A DNA stretch of 64,000 nucleotides from Paraburkholderia monticola (GTDB lineage Bacteria > Pseudomonadota > Gammaproteobacteria > Burkholderiales > Burkholderiaceae): contig NZ_LRBG01000012.1 of assembly GCF_001580545.1 (NCBI RefSeq), forward strand, positions 248,001-312,000, given 5' to 3'. Every line of letters begins with the position of its first letter. The first letter of the stretch is position 1. Below, piece after piece: positions 52,803 through 62,898 of this stretch. A program made the position numbers and the translations under genes. The notes under the pieces are model-generated. The model worked only from the letters and a program-made list of their open reading frames with translations, ran no database searches and was not told the DNA's origin.

Positions 52803-53516
52803 TCACGAACCGGCAGCGCGGCTCAGAATCGCCTCGGCCAGATCGAAATCTTCCGGATACGTGACCTTGAAGTTGCGCAGGCTGCCCTGCACGAGCTTCG
52901 GGGCATGCCCGGACCATTCGATCGCGCTCGCCTCGTCGGTCAGATCGTGGCCGTCGGCCTGGGCGCGCAGGATCGCCTCGCGCAGCATGCCGATGCGGAA
53001 CATCTGCGGCGTCTGCGCCTGCCACAAGCCGTCGCGCGGCTCGGTGCGGGCAATCCGGCCATCGGCCGAGGCGCGGTCGATCCGCTTCAAGGTATCGGCC
53101 ACCGGCAACGCCATGATGCCGCCGACCGCATCGTCCTTCAGCGATCCGACCAAGGTGCGGATCAGCGCCGGCGTGATGCCGGGGCGCGCGGCGTCGTGCA
53201 CGAGCACCCAGTCGTCGTCGCGGGCGCCGAATTCGGCGAGCGCATGCAGTCCATTGAGCACCGACGCCTGGCGCGACGCGCCGCCCACGCGCCGCACCGC
53301 GTAGCGCAGATTGCCGAAGCGGCGCGCGTCGAAGTGCTGGTCGTCGGGCGCGATCACGACGAGCGTCTGCGCGAATTCGCTGCAGGCGTCGAACGCGGCG
53401 AGCGAGTAATGCAGCATATCGCGACCGGCGACAGTGCGGTATTGCTTGGGCATCGCGGCACCGGAACGGCTGCCGGTGCCTGCGCACGGAATCAGGGCAA
53501 AGAGACGGGAAGTCAC
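52803..53516 (-). CDS. ispD: 2-C-methyl-D-erythritol 4-phosphate cytidylyltransferase
   Basis: A 237-residue IspD that couples MEP with CTP. The nucleotide-binding start FALIPCAGTGSRSGAAMPKQY, the WVLVHDAARPGI metal site and the DGLWQAQTPQMFR segment are all present. It is separate from IspF rather than fused. It is divergent from mfd with a 119-base spacer. Confidence 0.97.
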   Translation of the reverse strand: MTSRLFALIPCAGTGSRSGAAMPKQYRTVAGRDMLHYSLAAFDACSEFAQTLVVIAPDDQHFDARRFGNLRYAVRRVGGASRQASVLNGLHALAEFGARDDDWVLVHDAARPGITPALIRTLVGSLKDDAVGGIMALPVADTLKRIDRASADGRIARTEPRDGLWQAQTPQMFRIGMLREAILRAQADGHDLTDEASAIEWSGHAPKLVQGSLRNFKVTYPEDFDLAEAILSRAAGS

Positions 53517-53635
53517 GAGTGCGGATGCCGCCAGGTCAAAGTAAAGGACGGATTTTATAATAGGTCCTTCGCATCCACGCCCGTAGACGCGTAAACTTGG
53601 CCGTCGCGTGAGCCCCGAGCCGCTTTTTCTCCTTT
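53517..53635. promoter_or_regulatory. divergent ispD / mfd promoter region
   Basis: A perfect TATAAT at 53556-53561 on the plus strand is a likely -10 element for mfd, 75 bases before its start. The base context upstream gives no clear -35. The ispD promoter must also lie here but was not resolved. Confidence 0.4.
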
Positions 53636-56600
53636 ATGCCAGACATCGCCGCATCCTCGCAGTCCTCCTCGCCCGTCGCGCTCGTCAAGGCCGGCCAGCG
53701 TTTCGCCTTCGACGGCACGCGCGGTTCGTCCGACGCGCTGCTGATCGCCCGCTACCATCTTGCGTATCGCGAGAAGATGCCGCTGCTGGCGGTGGTCTGC
53801 GAAAGCGCGGTCGACGCGCAGCGGCTGTCGCAGGAAATCGGCTTCTTCGCACCCGAGGCGCGCGTGCGTCTGCTGCCCGACTGGGAGACGCTGCCTTACG
53901 ACACCTTTTCGCCGCACCAGGATCTCGTGTCCGAGCGTCTCGCGACGCTGCACGATCTCGGCGAAGGCCGCTGCGACATCCTGCTGGTGCCGGCCACGAC
54001 GGCCTTGTACCGGATGCCGCCCGCGTCGTTTCTGGCCGCCTACACGTTCTCGTTCTCGCAAGGCGAGCGGCTCGACGAGGCGAAGCTGAAGGCGCAGCTG
54101 ACGCTCGCCGGCTACGAGCACGTGAGCCAGGTGGTGCGTCCCGGCGAATACTGCGTGCGCGGCTCGCTGCTCGATCTGTTCCCGATGGGCTCCCCGTTGC
54201 CTTACCGGATCGACCTGTTCGACGACCAGGTCGACTCGATTCGCGCGTTCGACCCCGACACGCAGCGCAGCCTCTATCCGGTCAAGGACGTGCGCCTCCT
54301 GCCTGGCCGCGAATTCCCGTTCGACGAAGCCGCGCGCACCGCATTCCGCAGCCGCTGGCGCGAGACTTTCGAGGGCGATCCGAGCCGCGCGTCGATCTAT
54401 AAGGACATCGGCAACGGCGTGCCGTCGGCGGGCATCGAATACTATCTGCCGCTGTTCTTCGAGGAGACGGCCACCCTCTTCCACTATCTGCCCGAGGGCT
54501 CGCAGCTCGCCTTCGTTGGCGATCTGGACGCGGCGATCCGGCGCTTCACCAACGACACGAAGCAGCGCTTCAACTTCCTGTCGCACGACCGCGACCGGCC
54601 GATTCTCGAACCGCAGAAGCTGTTCCTGTCGGATCAGGACTTCTTCACGTTCGCTAAACCGTTCGCGCGGCTCGCGCTGCCGGCCAACACCGACGGCGCC
54701 TGGTCGCTGGCGCTGCCGAATCTCGCGATCGACCGTCACGCCGACGATCCCGTCTCGGCCTTGCGCGCGTATCTGAGCACGACGCCGAACCGGGTGCTGT
54801 TCGCCGCCGAATCGGCGGGCCGCCGCGAGACGCTGCTGCAACTGCTCGCCGACAACCACCTGAAGCCCGCCTCGGCCGACAGCTTCGCCAGCTGGCTCAA
54901 GAGCGACGCGCCTTTCTCGCTCGGCGTCGCGCCGCTCGCGAACGGCTTCGCGTTGCCGGGCGACGGCATCGCGATCATCACCGAAACCGAGCTGTACGGG
55001 CCGCTCGCGCGCCGCGCGGGACGGCGCCGCCAGGAACAGGCGAGCAACGTCGATTCGATGGTGCGCGATCTGTCCGAGCTGAAGGTGGGCGACCCGGTCG
55101 TGCATTCGCAGCACGGCATCGGCCGCTACATGGGTCTCGTGACGATGGACCTCGGCGAAGGCGAGACCGAGTTCCTGCACCTCGAATATGCGGGCGAGAG
55201 CAAGCTCTACGTGCCGGTCGCGCAACTGCATGTCATTTCGCGCTATAGCGGCGCCGATCCCGACAGCGCCCCGTTGCACTCGCTCGGTTCGGGCCAGTGG
55301 GAAAAGGCCAAGCGCAAGGCCGCGCAACAGATTCGCGACACCGCCGCCGAGCTGCTCAATCTGTACGCGCGCCGTGCCGCGCGCGAGGGCCATGCGTTCG
55401 CGCTCGAACCGAAGGACTATGTGAAGTTCGCCGAGAGCTTCGGCTTCGAGGAAACCCCGGACCAGGCCGCCGCGATCGCGGCCGTGATCGGCGACATGAC
55501 GAGCGGCAAGCCGATGGACCGCCTCGTGTGCGGCGACGTCGGTTTCGGCAAGACCGAGGTCGCGCTGCGGGCGGCGTTCATCGCGGTGATGGGTGGCAAG
55601 CAGGTCGCGCTGCTGTCGCCGACCACGCTGCTGGCCGAACAGCACACGCAAACCTTCAGCGACCGTTTCTCCGACTGGCCGGTGCGCATCGCCGAGCTGT
55701 CGCGCTTCAAGTCGACCAAGGAGGTGGGCGCGGCGATCCAGCAGATCAACGATGGCTCGGTCGACATCGTGATCGGCACGCACAAGCTGCTGTCGTCGGA
55801 TGTGCAGTTCAAGCAGCTCGGGCTCGTCATAATCGACGAAGAGCACCGTTTCGGCGTGCGCCAGAAGGAGGCGCTCAAGGCGCTGCGCGCCGAAGTCGAC
55901 GTGCTGACGCTGACCGCGACGCCGATCCCGCGCACGCTCGGCATGGCGCTCGAAGGTCTGCGCGATTTCTCGGTGATCGCGACCGCGCCGCAGAAGCGCC
56001 TCGCGATCAAGACCTTCGTGCGGCGCGAGGAAGATGGCGTGATTCGCGAGGCGATGCTGCGCGAGCTGAAGCGCGGCGGCCAGGTCTACTTCCTGCACAA
56101 CGAAGTCGAGACGATCGAGAACCGCCGGCAGATGCTCGAGGAGCTCGTGCCCGAAGCGCGCATCGCGGTCGCGCATGGACAGATGCACGAGCGCGAACTC
56201 GAGCGCGTGATGCGCGATTTCGTGGCGCAGCGCGCGAACGTGCTGCTGTGCACGACGATCATCGAAACCGGCATCGACGTGCCGAGCGCGAACACGATCC
56301 TGATCCACCGATCCGACAAGTTCGGTCTCGCGCAATTGCATCAGCTGCGTGGCCGGGTCGGACGCTCGCATCACCAGGCGTACTCGTATCTGCTCGTGCA
56401 CGATCCGCAAGGGCTCACCAAACAGGCGCAACGGCGGCTCGAAGCGATCCAGCAGATGGAGGAGCTCGGCTCGGGCTTCTATCTCGCGATGCACGACCTC
56501 GAGATTCGCGGCACCGGCGAGGTGCTCGGCGACAAGCAGTCGGGCGAGATCCAGGAGATCGGCTTCCAGCTCTATACCGACATGCTCAACGACGCGGTGA

Positions 56601-57115
56601 AGGCGCTCAAGAACGGCAAGGAGCCGGACCTCACCGCGCCGCTCGCCGCGACCACCGAGATCAACCTGCATACGCCGGCGATCCTGCCGTCGGATTATTG
56701 CGGCGACGTGCAGGAGCGTCTGTCGCTCTACAAGCGGCTCGCGAACTGCGAACACAACGATTCGATCGACGGCATTCAGGAAGAGCTGATCGACCGCTTC
56801 GGCAAGCTGCCGCCGCAGGCGCATGCGCTGGTGGAGACGCATCGTCTGCGGCTCGCCGCGAAGCCGCTCGGCATCTCGAAGATCGATGCGGGCGAAGCCG
56901 TGATCGGCCTGCAGTTCATCCCCAATCCGCCGGTCGACGCGATGCGGATCATCGAGATGGTGCAGAAGCACAAGCACATCAAGCTCGCGGGCCAGGACAA
57001 GCTGCGAATCGAAACGCGCAGCCCCGATTTCGCCGTGCGCGTCGCGACCGTCAAGGAGACCTTGCGCGCGCTCGGCTCGCCCAGCCGCGGCACGGCGGCC
57101 GCGGCGGCGCGCTGA
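53636..57115 (+). CDS. mfd: transcription-repair coupling factor
   Basis: A 1159-residue Mfd that removes RNA polymerase stalled at lesions and recruits UvrA. The N-terminal UvrB-like region is followed by the RNA-polymerase-interacting domain (about 480-560, HSQHGIGRYMGL). The translocase has Walker A GDVGFGKTEVA, the DEEH box in IIDEEHRFG, and the RGRVGRS motif VI. A C-terminal UvrA-binding-inhibitory domain follows. Length is typical. A terminator comes straight after. Confidence 0.97.
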   Translation: MPDIAASSQSSSPVALVKAGQRFAFDGTRGSSDALLIARYHLAYREKMPLLAVVCESAVDAQRLSQEIGFFAPEARVRLLPDWETLPYDTFSPHQDLVSERLATLHDLGEGRCDILLVPATTALYRMPPASFLAAYTFSFSQGERLDEAKLKAQLTLAGYEHVSQVVRPGEYCVRGSLLDLFPMGSPLPYRIDLFDDQVDSIRAFDPDTQRSLYPVKDVRLLPGREFPFDEAARTAFRSRWRETFEGDPSRASIYKDIGNGVPSAGIEYYLPLFFEETATLFHYLPEGSQLAFVGDLDAAIRRFTNDTKQRFNFLSHDRDRPILEPQKLFLSDQDFFTFAKPFARLALPANTDGAWSLALPNLAIDRHADDPVSALRAYLSTTPNRVLFAAESAGRRETLLQLLADNHLKPASADSFASWLKSDAPFSLGVAPLANGFALPGDGIAIITETELYGPLARRAGRRRQEQASNVDSMVRDLSELKVGDPVVHSQHGIGRYMGLVTMDLGEGETEFLHLEYAGESKLYVPVAQLHVISRYSGADPDSAPLHSLGSGQWEKAKRKAAQQIRDTAAELLNLYARRAAREGHAFALEPKDYVKFAESFGFEETPDQAAAIAAVIGDMTSGKPMDRLVCGDVGFGKTEVALRAAFIAVMGGKQVALLSPTTLLAEQHTQTFSDRFSDWPVRIAELSRFKSTKEVGAAIQQINDGSVDIVIGTHKLLSSDVQFKQLGLVIIDEEHRFGVRQKEALKALRAEVDVLTLTATPIPRTLGMALEGLRDFSVIATAPQKRLAIKTFVRREEDGVIREAMLRELKRGGQVYFLHNEVETIENRRQMLEELVPEARIAVAHGQMHERELERVMRDFVAQRANVLLCTTIIETGIDVPSANTILIHRSDKFGLAQLHQLRGRVGRSHHQAYSYLLVHDPQGLTKQAQRRLEAIQQMEELGSGFYLAMHDLEIRGTGEVLGDKQSGEIQEIGFQLYTDMLNDAVKALKNGKEPDLTAPLAATTEINLHTPAILPSDYCGDVQERLSLYKRLANCEHNDSIDGIQEELIDRFGKLPPQAHALVETHRLRLAAKPLGISKIDAGEAVIGLQFIPNPPVDAMRIIEMVQKHKHIKLAGQDKLRIETRSPDFAVRVATVKETLRALGSPSRGTAAAAAR

Positions 57116-57140
57116 ACGCAAAGGCTTGCGGAAACTGCAG

Positions 57141-57166
57141 AAAACGGGGGGATGTCCCCCGTTTTT
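57141..57166 (+). terminator. terminator after mfd
   Basis: AAAACGGGGG (57141-57150) and CCCCCGTTTT (57156-57165) make a 10-bp stem with a five-base loop, followed by T residues. It lies 25 bases after the mfd stop codon. Confidence 0.9.
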
Positions 57167-57269
57167 CGTATCGATGCTGCGCTGCGCCAAGGCGCTGCCG
57201 GCTGACGGAAGTCCTTACGAAAATGCAATTTGGGATATGATCGATAGACTCAAATGCTGGAGTCATGTC

Positions 57270-58502
57270 ATGTCTCACGTCGCTGAAACAGCGCAATCGT
57301 CGCAGTCATCCGCCTCCCCTGCTTCTTCCGCATCGCCGGTATCGCTCCCCTGGGTCACCCGTCTCGTGTCGATGGACACGGTGAGCCGCAATCCGAATCT
57401 CGGCCTGATCGAAACGGTGCGCGACGAACTGCGCGCGCTCGGCATCGACGCGACCCTCACGCACGGCAAGGGCGGCCAATGGGCGAACCTGTTCGCGACG
57501 CTTCCCGCGCACGATGGCGAAACGAACGGCGGCGTGGTGCTGTCGGGCCACACGGACGTCGTGCCGGTGGACGGCCAGCAATGGGACAGCGATCCGTTCA
57601 AGCCCGAGGTTCGCGGCGACAAGCTGTACGGGCGCGGCACCTGCGACATGAAGGGCTTCATCGGCGCGGCGCTCGCGCTCGTGCCGGATATGCAGCGCGT
57701 GAAGCTCGCGAAGCCGATCCACTTCGCGCTGTCGTACGACGAGGAAGTCGGCTGCGTCGGCGCGCCGCTCCTGATCGCCGATCTGATGAAGCGCGGCGTG
57801 AAGCCGGACGGCTGCATCGTCGGCGAGCCGACCAGCATGCGCCCGATCATCGCGCACAAGGGCATCAATGCGTATCAGTGCTGCGTGCGCGGCCAGGCCG
57901 CGCATTCGTCGCTGACGCCGAATGGCTTGAACGCGATCGAATACGCGGCGCGCCTGATCTGCTACATCCGCGACATGGCCGACCAGTTCCGCGAGCAAGG
58001 CCCGTTCGACGAACTGTACGACGTGCCGTTCAGCACCGCGCAGACCAGCACGATCGCGGGCGGCAACGCGATCAACACGGTGCCGGCCGAGTGCCAGTTC
58101 CAGTTCGAATTCCGCAATCTGCCGACGCTCGATCCCGAGCAGATCTTCGCCCGCATCGATAGTTACGCGCGCGAAACGCTGCTGCCGAAAATGCTGCGCG
58201 AGCATCCGTCGGCCGCGATCGAGATCACAAAGATCGCCGCGGCGCCCGGACTCGATTCGTCTGAGCAGGCCGCGATCACGCAGCTCGTGCGCGCCTTGAC
58301 GGCCGATCAGGACAAGCGCAAGGTCGCCTACGGCACCGAGGCGGGCCTGTTTTCGAACGCGGGGATCCCGAGCATCGTCTGCGGCCCCGGCGACATCCAG
58401 CAGGCGCACAAGGCGAACGAATTCGTCGAGCTCGGGCAGCTCGTCGCGTGCGAGCGCTTTTTGCGCAAGTTCATCCACAGCATGTCGGTCGAGGCCGCCT
58501 AG
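57270..58502 (+). CDS. argE: acetylornithine deacetylase
   Basis: A 410-residue M20-family metallopeptidase-like amidase, fitting ArgE, which removes acetyl from N-acetylornithine in arginine synthesis. Visible sites: SGHTDVVPVDGQQWDSDPF (zinc histidine and aspartate), GRGTCDMKGF, SYDEEVGCVGA (catalytic glutamate) and GEPT. The dimerisation domain follows, with AHKGINAYQC. The start at 57270 has a GGAG ribosome-binding site. DapE or a related deacetylase are alternatives, but the CDMKG segment and length favour ArgE. Confidence 0.9.
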   Translation: MSHVAETAQSSQSSASPASSASPVSLPWVTRLVSMDTVSRNPNLGLIETVRDELRALGIDATLTHGKGGQWANLFATLPAHDGETNGGVVLSGHTDVVPVDGQQWDSDPFKPEVRGDKLYGRGTCDMKGFIGAALALVPDMQRVKLAKPIHFALSYDEEVGCVGAPLLIADLMKRGVKPDGCIVGEPTSMRPIIAHKGINAYQCCVRGQAAHSSLTPNGLNAIEYAARLICYIRDMADQFREQGPFDELYDVPFSTAQTSTIAGGNAINTVPAECQFQFEFRNLPTLDPEQIFARIDSYARETLLPKMLREHPSAAIEITKIAAAPGLDSSEQAAITQLVRALTADQDKRKVAYGTEAGLFSNAGIPSIVCGPGDIQQAHKANEFVELGQLVACERFLRKFIHSMSVEAA

Positions 58503-58591
58503 CCTGTTTCGTTGCGGCGGCGCGCAGCCGCACTGAACCTGCGCGTCGCGCAACCGGTCTCAACGATATCGACGACTCCGGAGTTCTCGCC

Positions 58592-59626
58592 ATGTCCAGC
58601 GCCATGCCGCAGCACACGGATCACACGATCGACGGCGAGCCGATCCCCTCGCTCGACGACATCGCCGCACAGCATTTTGCGTTGATGCCATGGGTCGCGC
58701 GCACGCCGGTGTTCGACCGGCCCGACTTCGCGTCGCTCAGCGGCACCGTCGTCAATTTCAAGTTCGAGCTGCTGCAGGTGGGGGGCAGCTTCAAGGCACG
58801 CGGCGCGTTCACGAACCTGCTCGCGCTCGACGACGTGCAAAAGAGCGCGGGCGTCACCTGCGTGTCGGGCGGCAATCACGCGGTGGCGGTCGCCTATGCG
58901 GCGATGCGGCTCGGAATCAGCGCGAAAGTCGTGCTGTTCAGCGCGGCGAATCCCGCGCGCGTCGCGCTGTGCCGCGAGTACGGCGCCGACATCGTCTATG
59001 CGGAAGATCTCGCCGAAGCGTTCGAACTGGTGCGCCGCGTCGAGGCCGAGGAAGGCCGCTATTTCGTGCATCCGTTCAACGGCTATCGCACGGTGCTCGG
59101 CTCGGCGACGCTCGGCTACGAATGGGCGACGCAAACGCCGGACCTCGAAGCAGTGATCGTGCCGATCGGCGGTGGCGGACTCGCGGCCGGGGTCTCCACC
59201 GCGCTGCGGCTCGCCAATCCGAACGTGCACGTGTACGGCGTCGAACCCGAAGGCTCGGATGCGATGAGTAAGAGTTTTGCCGCCAACCATACGGTCAGAA
59301 TGGGCCATATGCACAGCATCGCCGATTCGCTGATGTCGCCGCATACCGAGCAATACAGCTACGAGTTGTGCCGCCGCCATATCGATCGGCTCGTGACGGT
59401 GTCCGACGACCAGTTGCGCGAGGCGATGCTGATCCTGTTCGGCCAGTTGAAGCTCGCGGTCGAGCCGGCTTGCGCGGCCGCCACCGCCGCGCTGCTCGGA
59501 CCTTTGCGCGAGCCGTTGCAGGGCAAACGCGTGGGCGTGCTGCTGTGCGGCACCAATACCGACCCAGTCAGTTTTGCCGCGCACCTGGAGCGCGCGCGTC
59601 ATAGCGAGTCACAGTTTCCTCATTAG
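58592..59626 (+). CDS. PLP-dependent threonine/serine dehydratase
   Basis: A 344-residue fold-type II PLP enzyme. The Schiff-base lysine is Lys68 in GGSFKARGAF; SGGNHAVAVAYA binds the substrate carboxylate, and the phosphate loop is GGGGLAAG. There is no C-terminal ACT regulatory domain, so it is more like catabolic threonine dehydratase (or a serine racemase-like enzyme) than biosynthetic IlvA. It lies 89 bases after argE with a GGAG ribosome-binding site and could share its transcript. Confidence 0.9.
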   Translation: MSSAMPQHTDHTIDGEPIPSLDDIAAQHFALMPWVARTPVFDRPDFASLSGTVVNFKFELLQVGGSFKARGAFTNLLALDDVQKSAGVTCVSGGNHAVAVAYAAMRLGISAKVVLFSAANPARVALCREYGADIVYAEDLAEAFELVRRVEAEEGRYFVHPFNGYRTVLGSATLGYEWATQTPDLEAVIVPIGGGGLAAGVSTALRLANPNVHVYGVEPEGSDAMSKSFAANHTVRMGHMHSIADSLMSPHTEQYSYELCRRHIDRLVTVSDDQLREAMLILFGQLKLAVEPACAAATAALLGPLREPLQGKRVGVLLCGTNTDPVSFAAHLERARHSESQFPH

Positions 59627-59726
59627 CCACGCGCGGCACATACACGTGTTGCGTTGCGGCTAAAGCACTAGCCTATCTGTTTCAGATTGGTATTATTCCG
59701 CTATTCATATCTGGGGAGGTGCTTGT

Positions 59727-60173
59727 ATGAGCATGATCAAGGAATTCAAAGAATTTGCTCTCAAAGGCAATGTGATGGATCTGGCGGTCGGTGTGATTAT
59801 CGGCGGCGCGTTTTCCACCATTGTCAATTCCGTGGTTAAAGACCTGATCATGCCGGTTGTCGGGCTCGCTACCGGCGGGCTCGATTTCTCCAATATGTTC
59901 ATTCGCCTCGGCCATATTCCGGCGACTTACAAAGGCAGCCCGGAATCGTATAAAGACCTGCAGACGGCGGGCGTGGCGGTAATCGGCTACGGTTCGTTCA
60001 TTACCGTGTTGATCAACTTCATCATTCTCGCGTTCATCATTTTCCTGATGGTCAAGTTCATCAACAATCTGCGCAAGGAACCGGAAGCCGCGCCGGCGGA
60101 GCCGCCGCCCACGCCCGAAGACGTGCTGCTGCTGCGCGAGATCCGCGATACGCTGAAGAACCAGCAGCGCTAA
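59727..60173 (+). CDS. mscL: large-conductance mechanosensitive channel
   Basis: A 148-residue MscL that opens under membrane tension to relieve hypo-osmotic shock. The first helix GNVMDLAVGVIIGGAFSTIV forms the pore, and TM2 lies at about residues 84-108. A loop of about 45 residues connects them; the charged C-terminal tail has a proline-rich stretch. A strong GGGGAGG ribosome-binding site precedes the ATG, and a terminator follows. Confidence 0.97.
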   Translation: MSMIKEFKEFALKGNVMDLAVGVIIGGAFSTIVNSVVKDLIMPVVGLATGGLDFSNMFIRLGHIPATYKGSPESYKDLQTAGVAVIGYGSFITVLINFIILAFIIFLMVKFINNLRKEPEAAPAEPPPTPEDVLLLREIRDTLKNQQR

Positions 60174-60218
60174 TTGTCAAATATCGCTTCGGTTCAACGA
60201 CCTGAGCCAGTGAAATAA

Positions 60219-60254
60219 AAAGGCCTGTTGCGATCGACGTCGCAACAGGCCTTT
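60219..60254. terminator. bidirectional terminator after mscL
   Basis: AAAGGCCTGTTGCG (60219-60232) and CGCAACAGGCCTTT (60241-60254) form a 14-bp perfect stem with an eight-base loop. It lies between mscL and the convergent hybrid kinase gene; the T-runs are modest. Confidence 0.85.
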
Positions 60255-60295
60255 GTGTTTTCCGCCCTACTTTCAGCGCCGCGGATTATCGAGCC

Positions 60296-62269
60296 TTACA
60301 GTCCCTTTCGCGCCTTCGCTTGGGCCGCGCTGTCGATCATCGATTCGAGCTGGCCGAAATTGATCGGCTTCGTCAGATGCGACGTGAAGCCCGCGCTCAG
60401 ACAACGTCGCACGTCCTCGTCGGTGCCGAAGCCGGTCAGCGCGACGGCCGGCACGTCCGAATGCTCGCGAAACGCCTTGATGAAATCGAGGCCAGTGCCA
60501 TCGGGCAAACCGACGTCGCTGACGACCAGATCGAATGTCTGCAATTGCGTCGCCGCGAACGCATCGCCGATGCGCCCGACCACCGTCACGTCATGACCGA
60601 GGCCGCGCATCAACTGCGCCAACACGTCGGCGGTATCGATGTGATCTTCGATCAGCAGCACCGTCAGCGAACTCGCCGGCTGCGCCGCGCTCGGGGCAAT
60701 GACCGGCGGCGCGGCGGCCGGTGCGGCCGCCGTGGGCAGCGTGATCGTGAAGGTCGCGCCGCAATGCGGACCGGGGCTGTACGCGGTCACGATGCCGCCG
60801 TGCATGTCGGTCAAGGCCTTCGTGATCGCGAGACCCAGACCGAGGCCGCCAAACTGCCGCGTCATGCTCTGGTCGCCCTGCTCGAACGCGTTGAACAGCT
60901 TGTCGATCTGGTCCGGCTCGATGCCGATGCCGGTGTCTTCGACCGAGATCTGCACTTGCATGCGCTCGTCGCGCGTACGCACATAGATATGGCCGCCGTC
61001 CGGCGTGAACTTCGCGGCGTTGCGAATCAGGTTCCACAGCATCTGTTGCAGGCGCGCGCGATCGGCCAGCACGTAGTGATGCGTCGCGCGCTTCTCGACG
61101 TGCACGTCCTGCTGCTTGACCTGAATCTCGCTGCGAAAGAGTTCGAGCACGCTGTCGATCACCTCGTGCACATCGACGGTCTCGAGCGACAGCCGCAGCT
61201 TGCCGTTCGCCACGCGCGTCAGATCGAGCAGATCGTCGATCAGCCGCGCCTCCAGCTCGACGTTGCGGCGGATCATACGCACGCTCGCGCGCGCCTGCTC
61301 GGGCAGATCGTGGAACATCTCGAGCACGCTCGCGCCCGCGAGCACCGGGGTGAGCGGCGTGCGCAATTCGTGCGACAGCATCGCGAGAAAACGGTCTTTC
61401 GCGCGATTCGCTTCTTCGGCGGCCTGGCGCGCGGCCTGCTCGGACGCGAGCAGCCGCTCGCGCTCCTCGATCGCCTCGCGCTGCGCGTGGATGTCGGTAC
61501 AGGTGCCGAACCATTTGCTGACGTTACCCTCGGCGTCGCGCATCGCGACCACGCGCAGGTCGAACCAGCGGTACTCGCCGTCGTGGCGGCGGATCCGCAC
61601 GTCATGCCGATAGTCGTCGCCGCGGCTCGCAACCGCCTTCAGCCAGCTGCGGCGGACCGGTTCGCGATCGTCGGGATGCACCGCGTCGAGCCACGCGAGA
61701 CCGTGCGAGGCCTGCTCGGGCAAGCCGGTGTAGTCGTACCACTGCTTCGAGAGGAAGTCGCAATCGCCGGCGGCGTCGCAAGTCAGCACCAGATGCGGCA
61801 GCGCCTCCGACAGCGTGCGGTAATGCAGCTCGCGATCGCGCAGCAAGAGCGCTTCGTCGGACGCGCGTTGTAGTCGTTCCTGCGACAGCACGCGCTCCAC
61901 CGCCTCCGGCAGATAGTCGAGATAGTCGCCGGACTTCGGCACCACGTCGGATACGCCCGCGCGCAGCGCTTCGATCACGCGGGATTCGTCGGTGAAACCG
62001 GTCACGAGGATCGCCGGAACGCGCACGCCCTCCGCGCGCAGTCGCCGGAAGAAATCGAGTCCGGTCTCCGGACCGCTCAACTGATAGTCGAGCACGAGCA
62101 GGTCGGGGCCGCCGCTCACGAGGCGCTCGCGGGCCGTCTCGATGCGCGAGCAGATCGCCACCCGGCAGCCGGCGCGTTCGAGCGATTTGCGCGCGAGTCG
62201 CAGAATGCCTTCGTCGTCATCGACGACGAGCACATACGCGGCGTGCGGTGTGGACACTTCTTCGGTCAT
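60296..62269 (-). CDS. hybrid histidine kinase: REC-PAS-HisKA-HATPase-REC
   Basis: A 657-residue soluble signalling protein with no membrane segment. Parts in order: an N-terminal receiver (about 12-130) with Asp61 in VLDYQL; a PAS domain and PAC motif (about 145-265, with DGEYRWFDLRV); HisKA with His in LSHELRTPLTP; HATPase with NLIRNAAKFTPDGG and GLGLGLAI; and a C-terminal receiver (about 530-650) with Asp in VVSDVGLPDG. The double-receiver plan suggests a phosphorelay taking input from another protein. It is last in a minus-strand cluster with a receiver and a further kinase. Confidence 0.93.
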   Translation of the reverse strand: MTEEVSTPHAAYVLVVDDDEGILRLARKSLERAGCRVAICSRIETARERLVSGGPDLLVLDYQLSGPETGLDFFRRLRAEGVRVPAILVTGFTDESRVIEALRAGVSDVVPKSGDYLDYLPEAVERVLSQERLQRASDEALLLRDRELHYRTLSEALPHLVLTCDAAGDCDFLSKQWYDYTGLPEQASHGLAWLDAVHPDDREPVRRSWLKAVASRGDDYRHDVRIRRHDGEYRWFDLRVVAMRDAEGNVSKWFGTCTDIHAQREAIEERERLLASEQAARQAAEEANRAKDRFLAMLSHELRTPLTPVLAGASVLEMFHDLPEQARASVRMIRRNVELEARLIDDLLDLTRVANGKLRLSLETVDVHEVIDSVLELFRSEIQVKQQDVHVEKRATHHYVLADRARLQQMLWNLIRNAAKFTPDGGHIYVRTRDERMQVQISVEDTGIGIEPDQIDKLFNAFEQGDQSMTRQFGGLGLGLAITKALTDMHGGIVTAYSPGPHCGATFTITLPTAAAPAAAPPVIAPSAAQPASSLTVLLIEDHIDTADVLAQLMRGLGHDVTVVGRIGDAFAATQLQTFDLVVSDVGLPDGTGLDFIKAFREHSDVPAVALTGFGTDEDVRRCLSAGFTSHLTKPINFGQLESMIDSAAQAKARKGL

Positions 62270-62328
62270 GCAGGAGTTCTCTGGCTGGGTTCGGTGCTTA
62301 TGGTGTCATGAACGGCTTTCGGACAGCT

Positions 62329-62820
62329 TCAGCGCGGCGCGAGCCGATGCCCCGGCGGCAGCTTGACCACTTGGAGGAAAAAGCCGAGCCGGCGCACGGC
62401 CTCGATGAACGCATCGTATTCGACCGGCTTGCAGATATAGACGTTGCAGCCGAGTTCGTAGCAGCGTGAAATTTCGCGCGGGTCGTCGGTGGTGGTCAGC
62501 ACGATCACCGGCACCGCCGCGGTCTCGGGCGCTTCCTTCAGACGCCGCAACACCTCGAAGCCGTCGACGCGCGGCATCTTCAGATCGAGCAGCACGACGA
62601 AATTCGCGAGATTCTCGCGCGGCGGATACGGATGGCCGTCGGCGTCGGTCAACGGTTCCCGCGGCGCCGGGCCGAAGAAATAGTCGAGCGCCTGCTGGCC
62701 GTCGCGAAAGCGCACGAAACCGTTCGATATACCGGCGCGGCGCAGATTACGCTCGACGAGCGTCGCGTGGCCGTCGTCGTCTTCGATCAGAACGATGCTG
62801 ACCGTTTGCGCGTGATTCAT
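62329..62820 (-). CDS. stand-alone receiver-domain response regulator (Rcp1-like)
   Basis: A 163-residue single-domain receiver. Acidic pocket EDDD near the start, phosphoacceptor Asp in VLLDLKMPRVDGFE, and the lysine in ICKPVEYD are intact. An internal insertion with PREPLTDADGHPYPP is typical of the Rcp1 subgroup that partners with phytochrome or membrane kinases. No output domain exists, so it should pass phosphate on or interact with proteins. GGAG ribosome-binding site; it lies between the two kinase genes. Confidence 0.92.
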   Translation of the reverse strand: MNHAQTVSIVLIEDDDGHATLVERNLRRAGISNGFVRFRDGQQALDYFFGPAPREPLTDADGHPYPPRENLANFVVLLDLKMPRVDGFEVLRRLKEAPETAAVPVIVLTTTDDPREISRCYELGCNVYICKPVEYDAFIEAVRRLGFFLQVVKLPPGHRLAPR

Positions 62821-62898
62821 GGCTCTCCGTCCTAACGATTCGTGATCCATGCGCCCCGCGCATGGCCGCGCCGATACTCGCGCAGGCTCGTGCCGCGC

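Noticed and set aside
53555..57190. Open frame of 1211 codons on the minus strand, opposite mfd
   Set aside because: Antisense shadow of mfd with the same biased composition and no recognisable motif.
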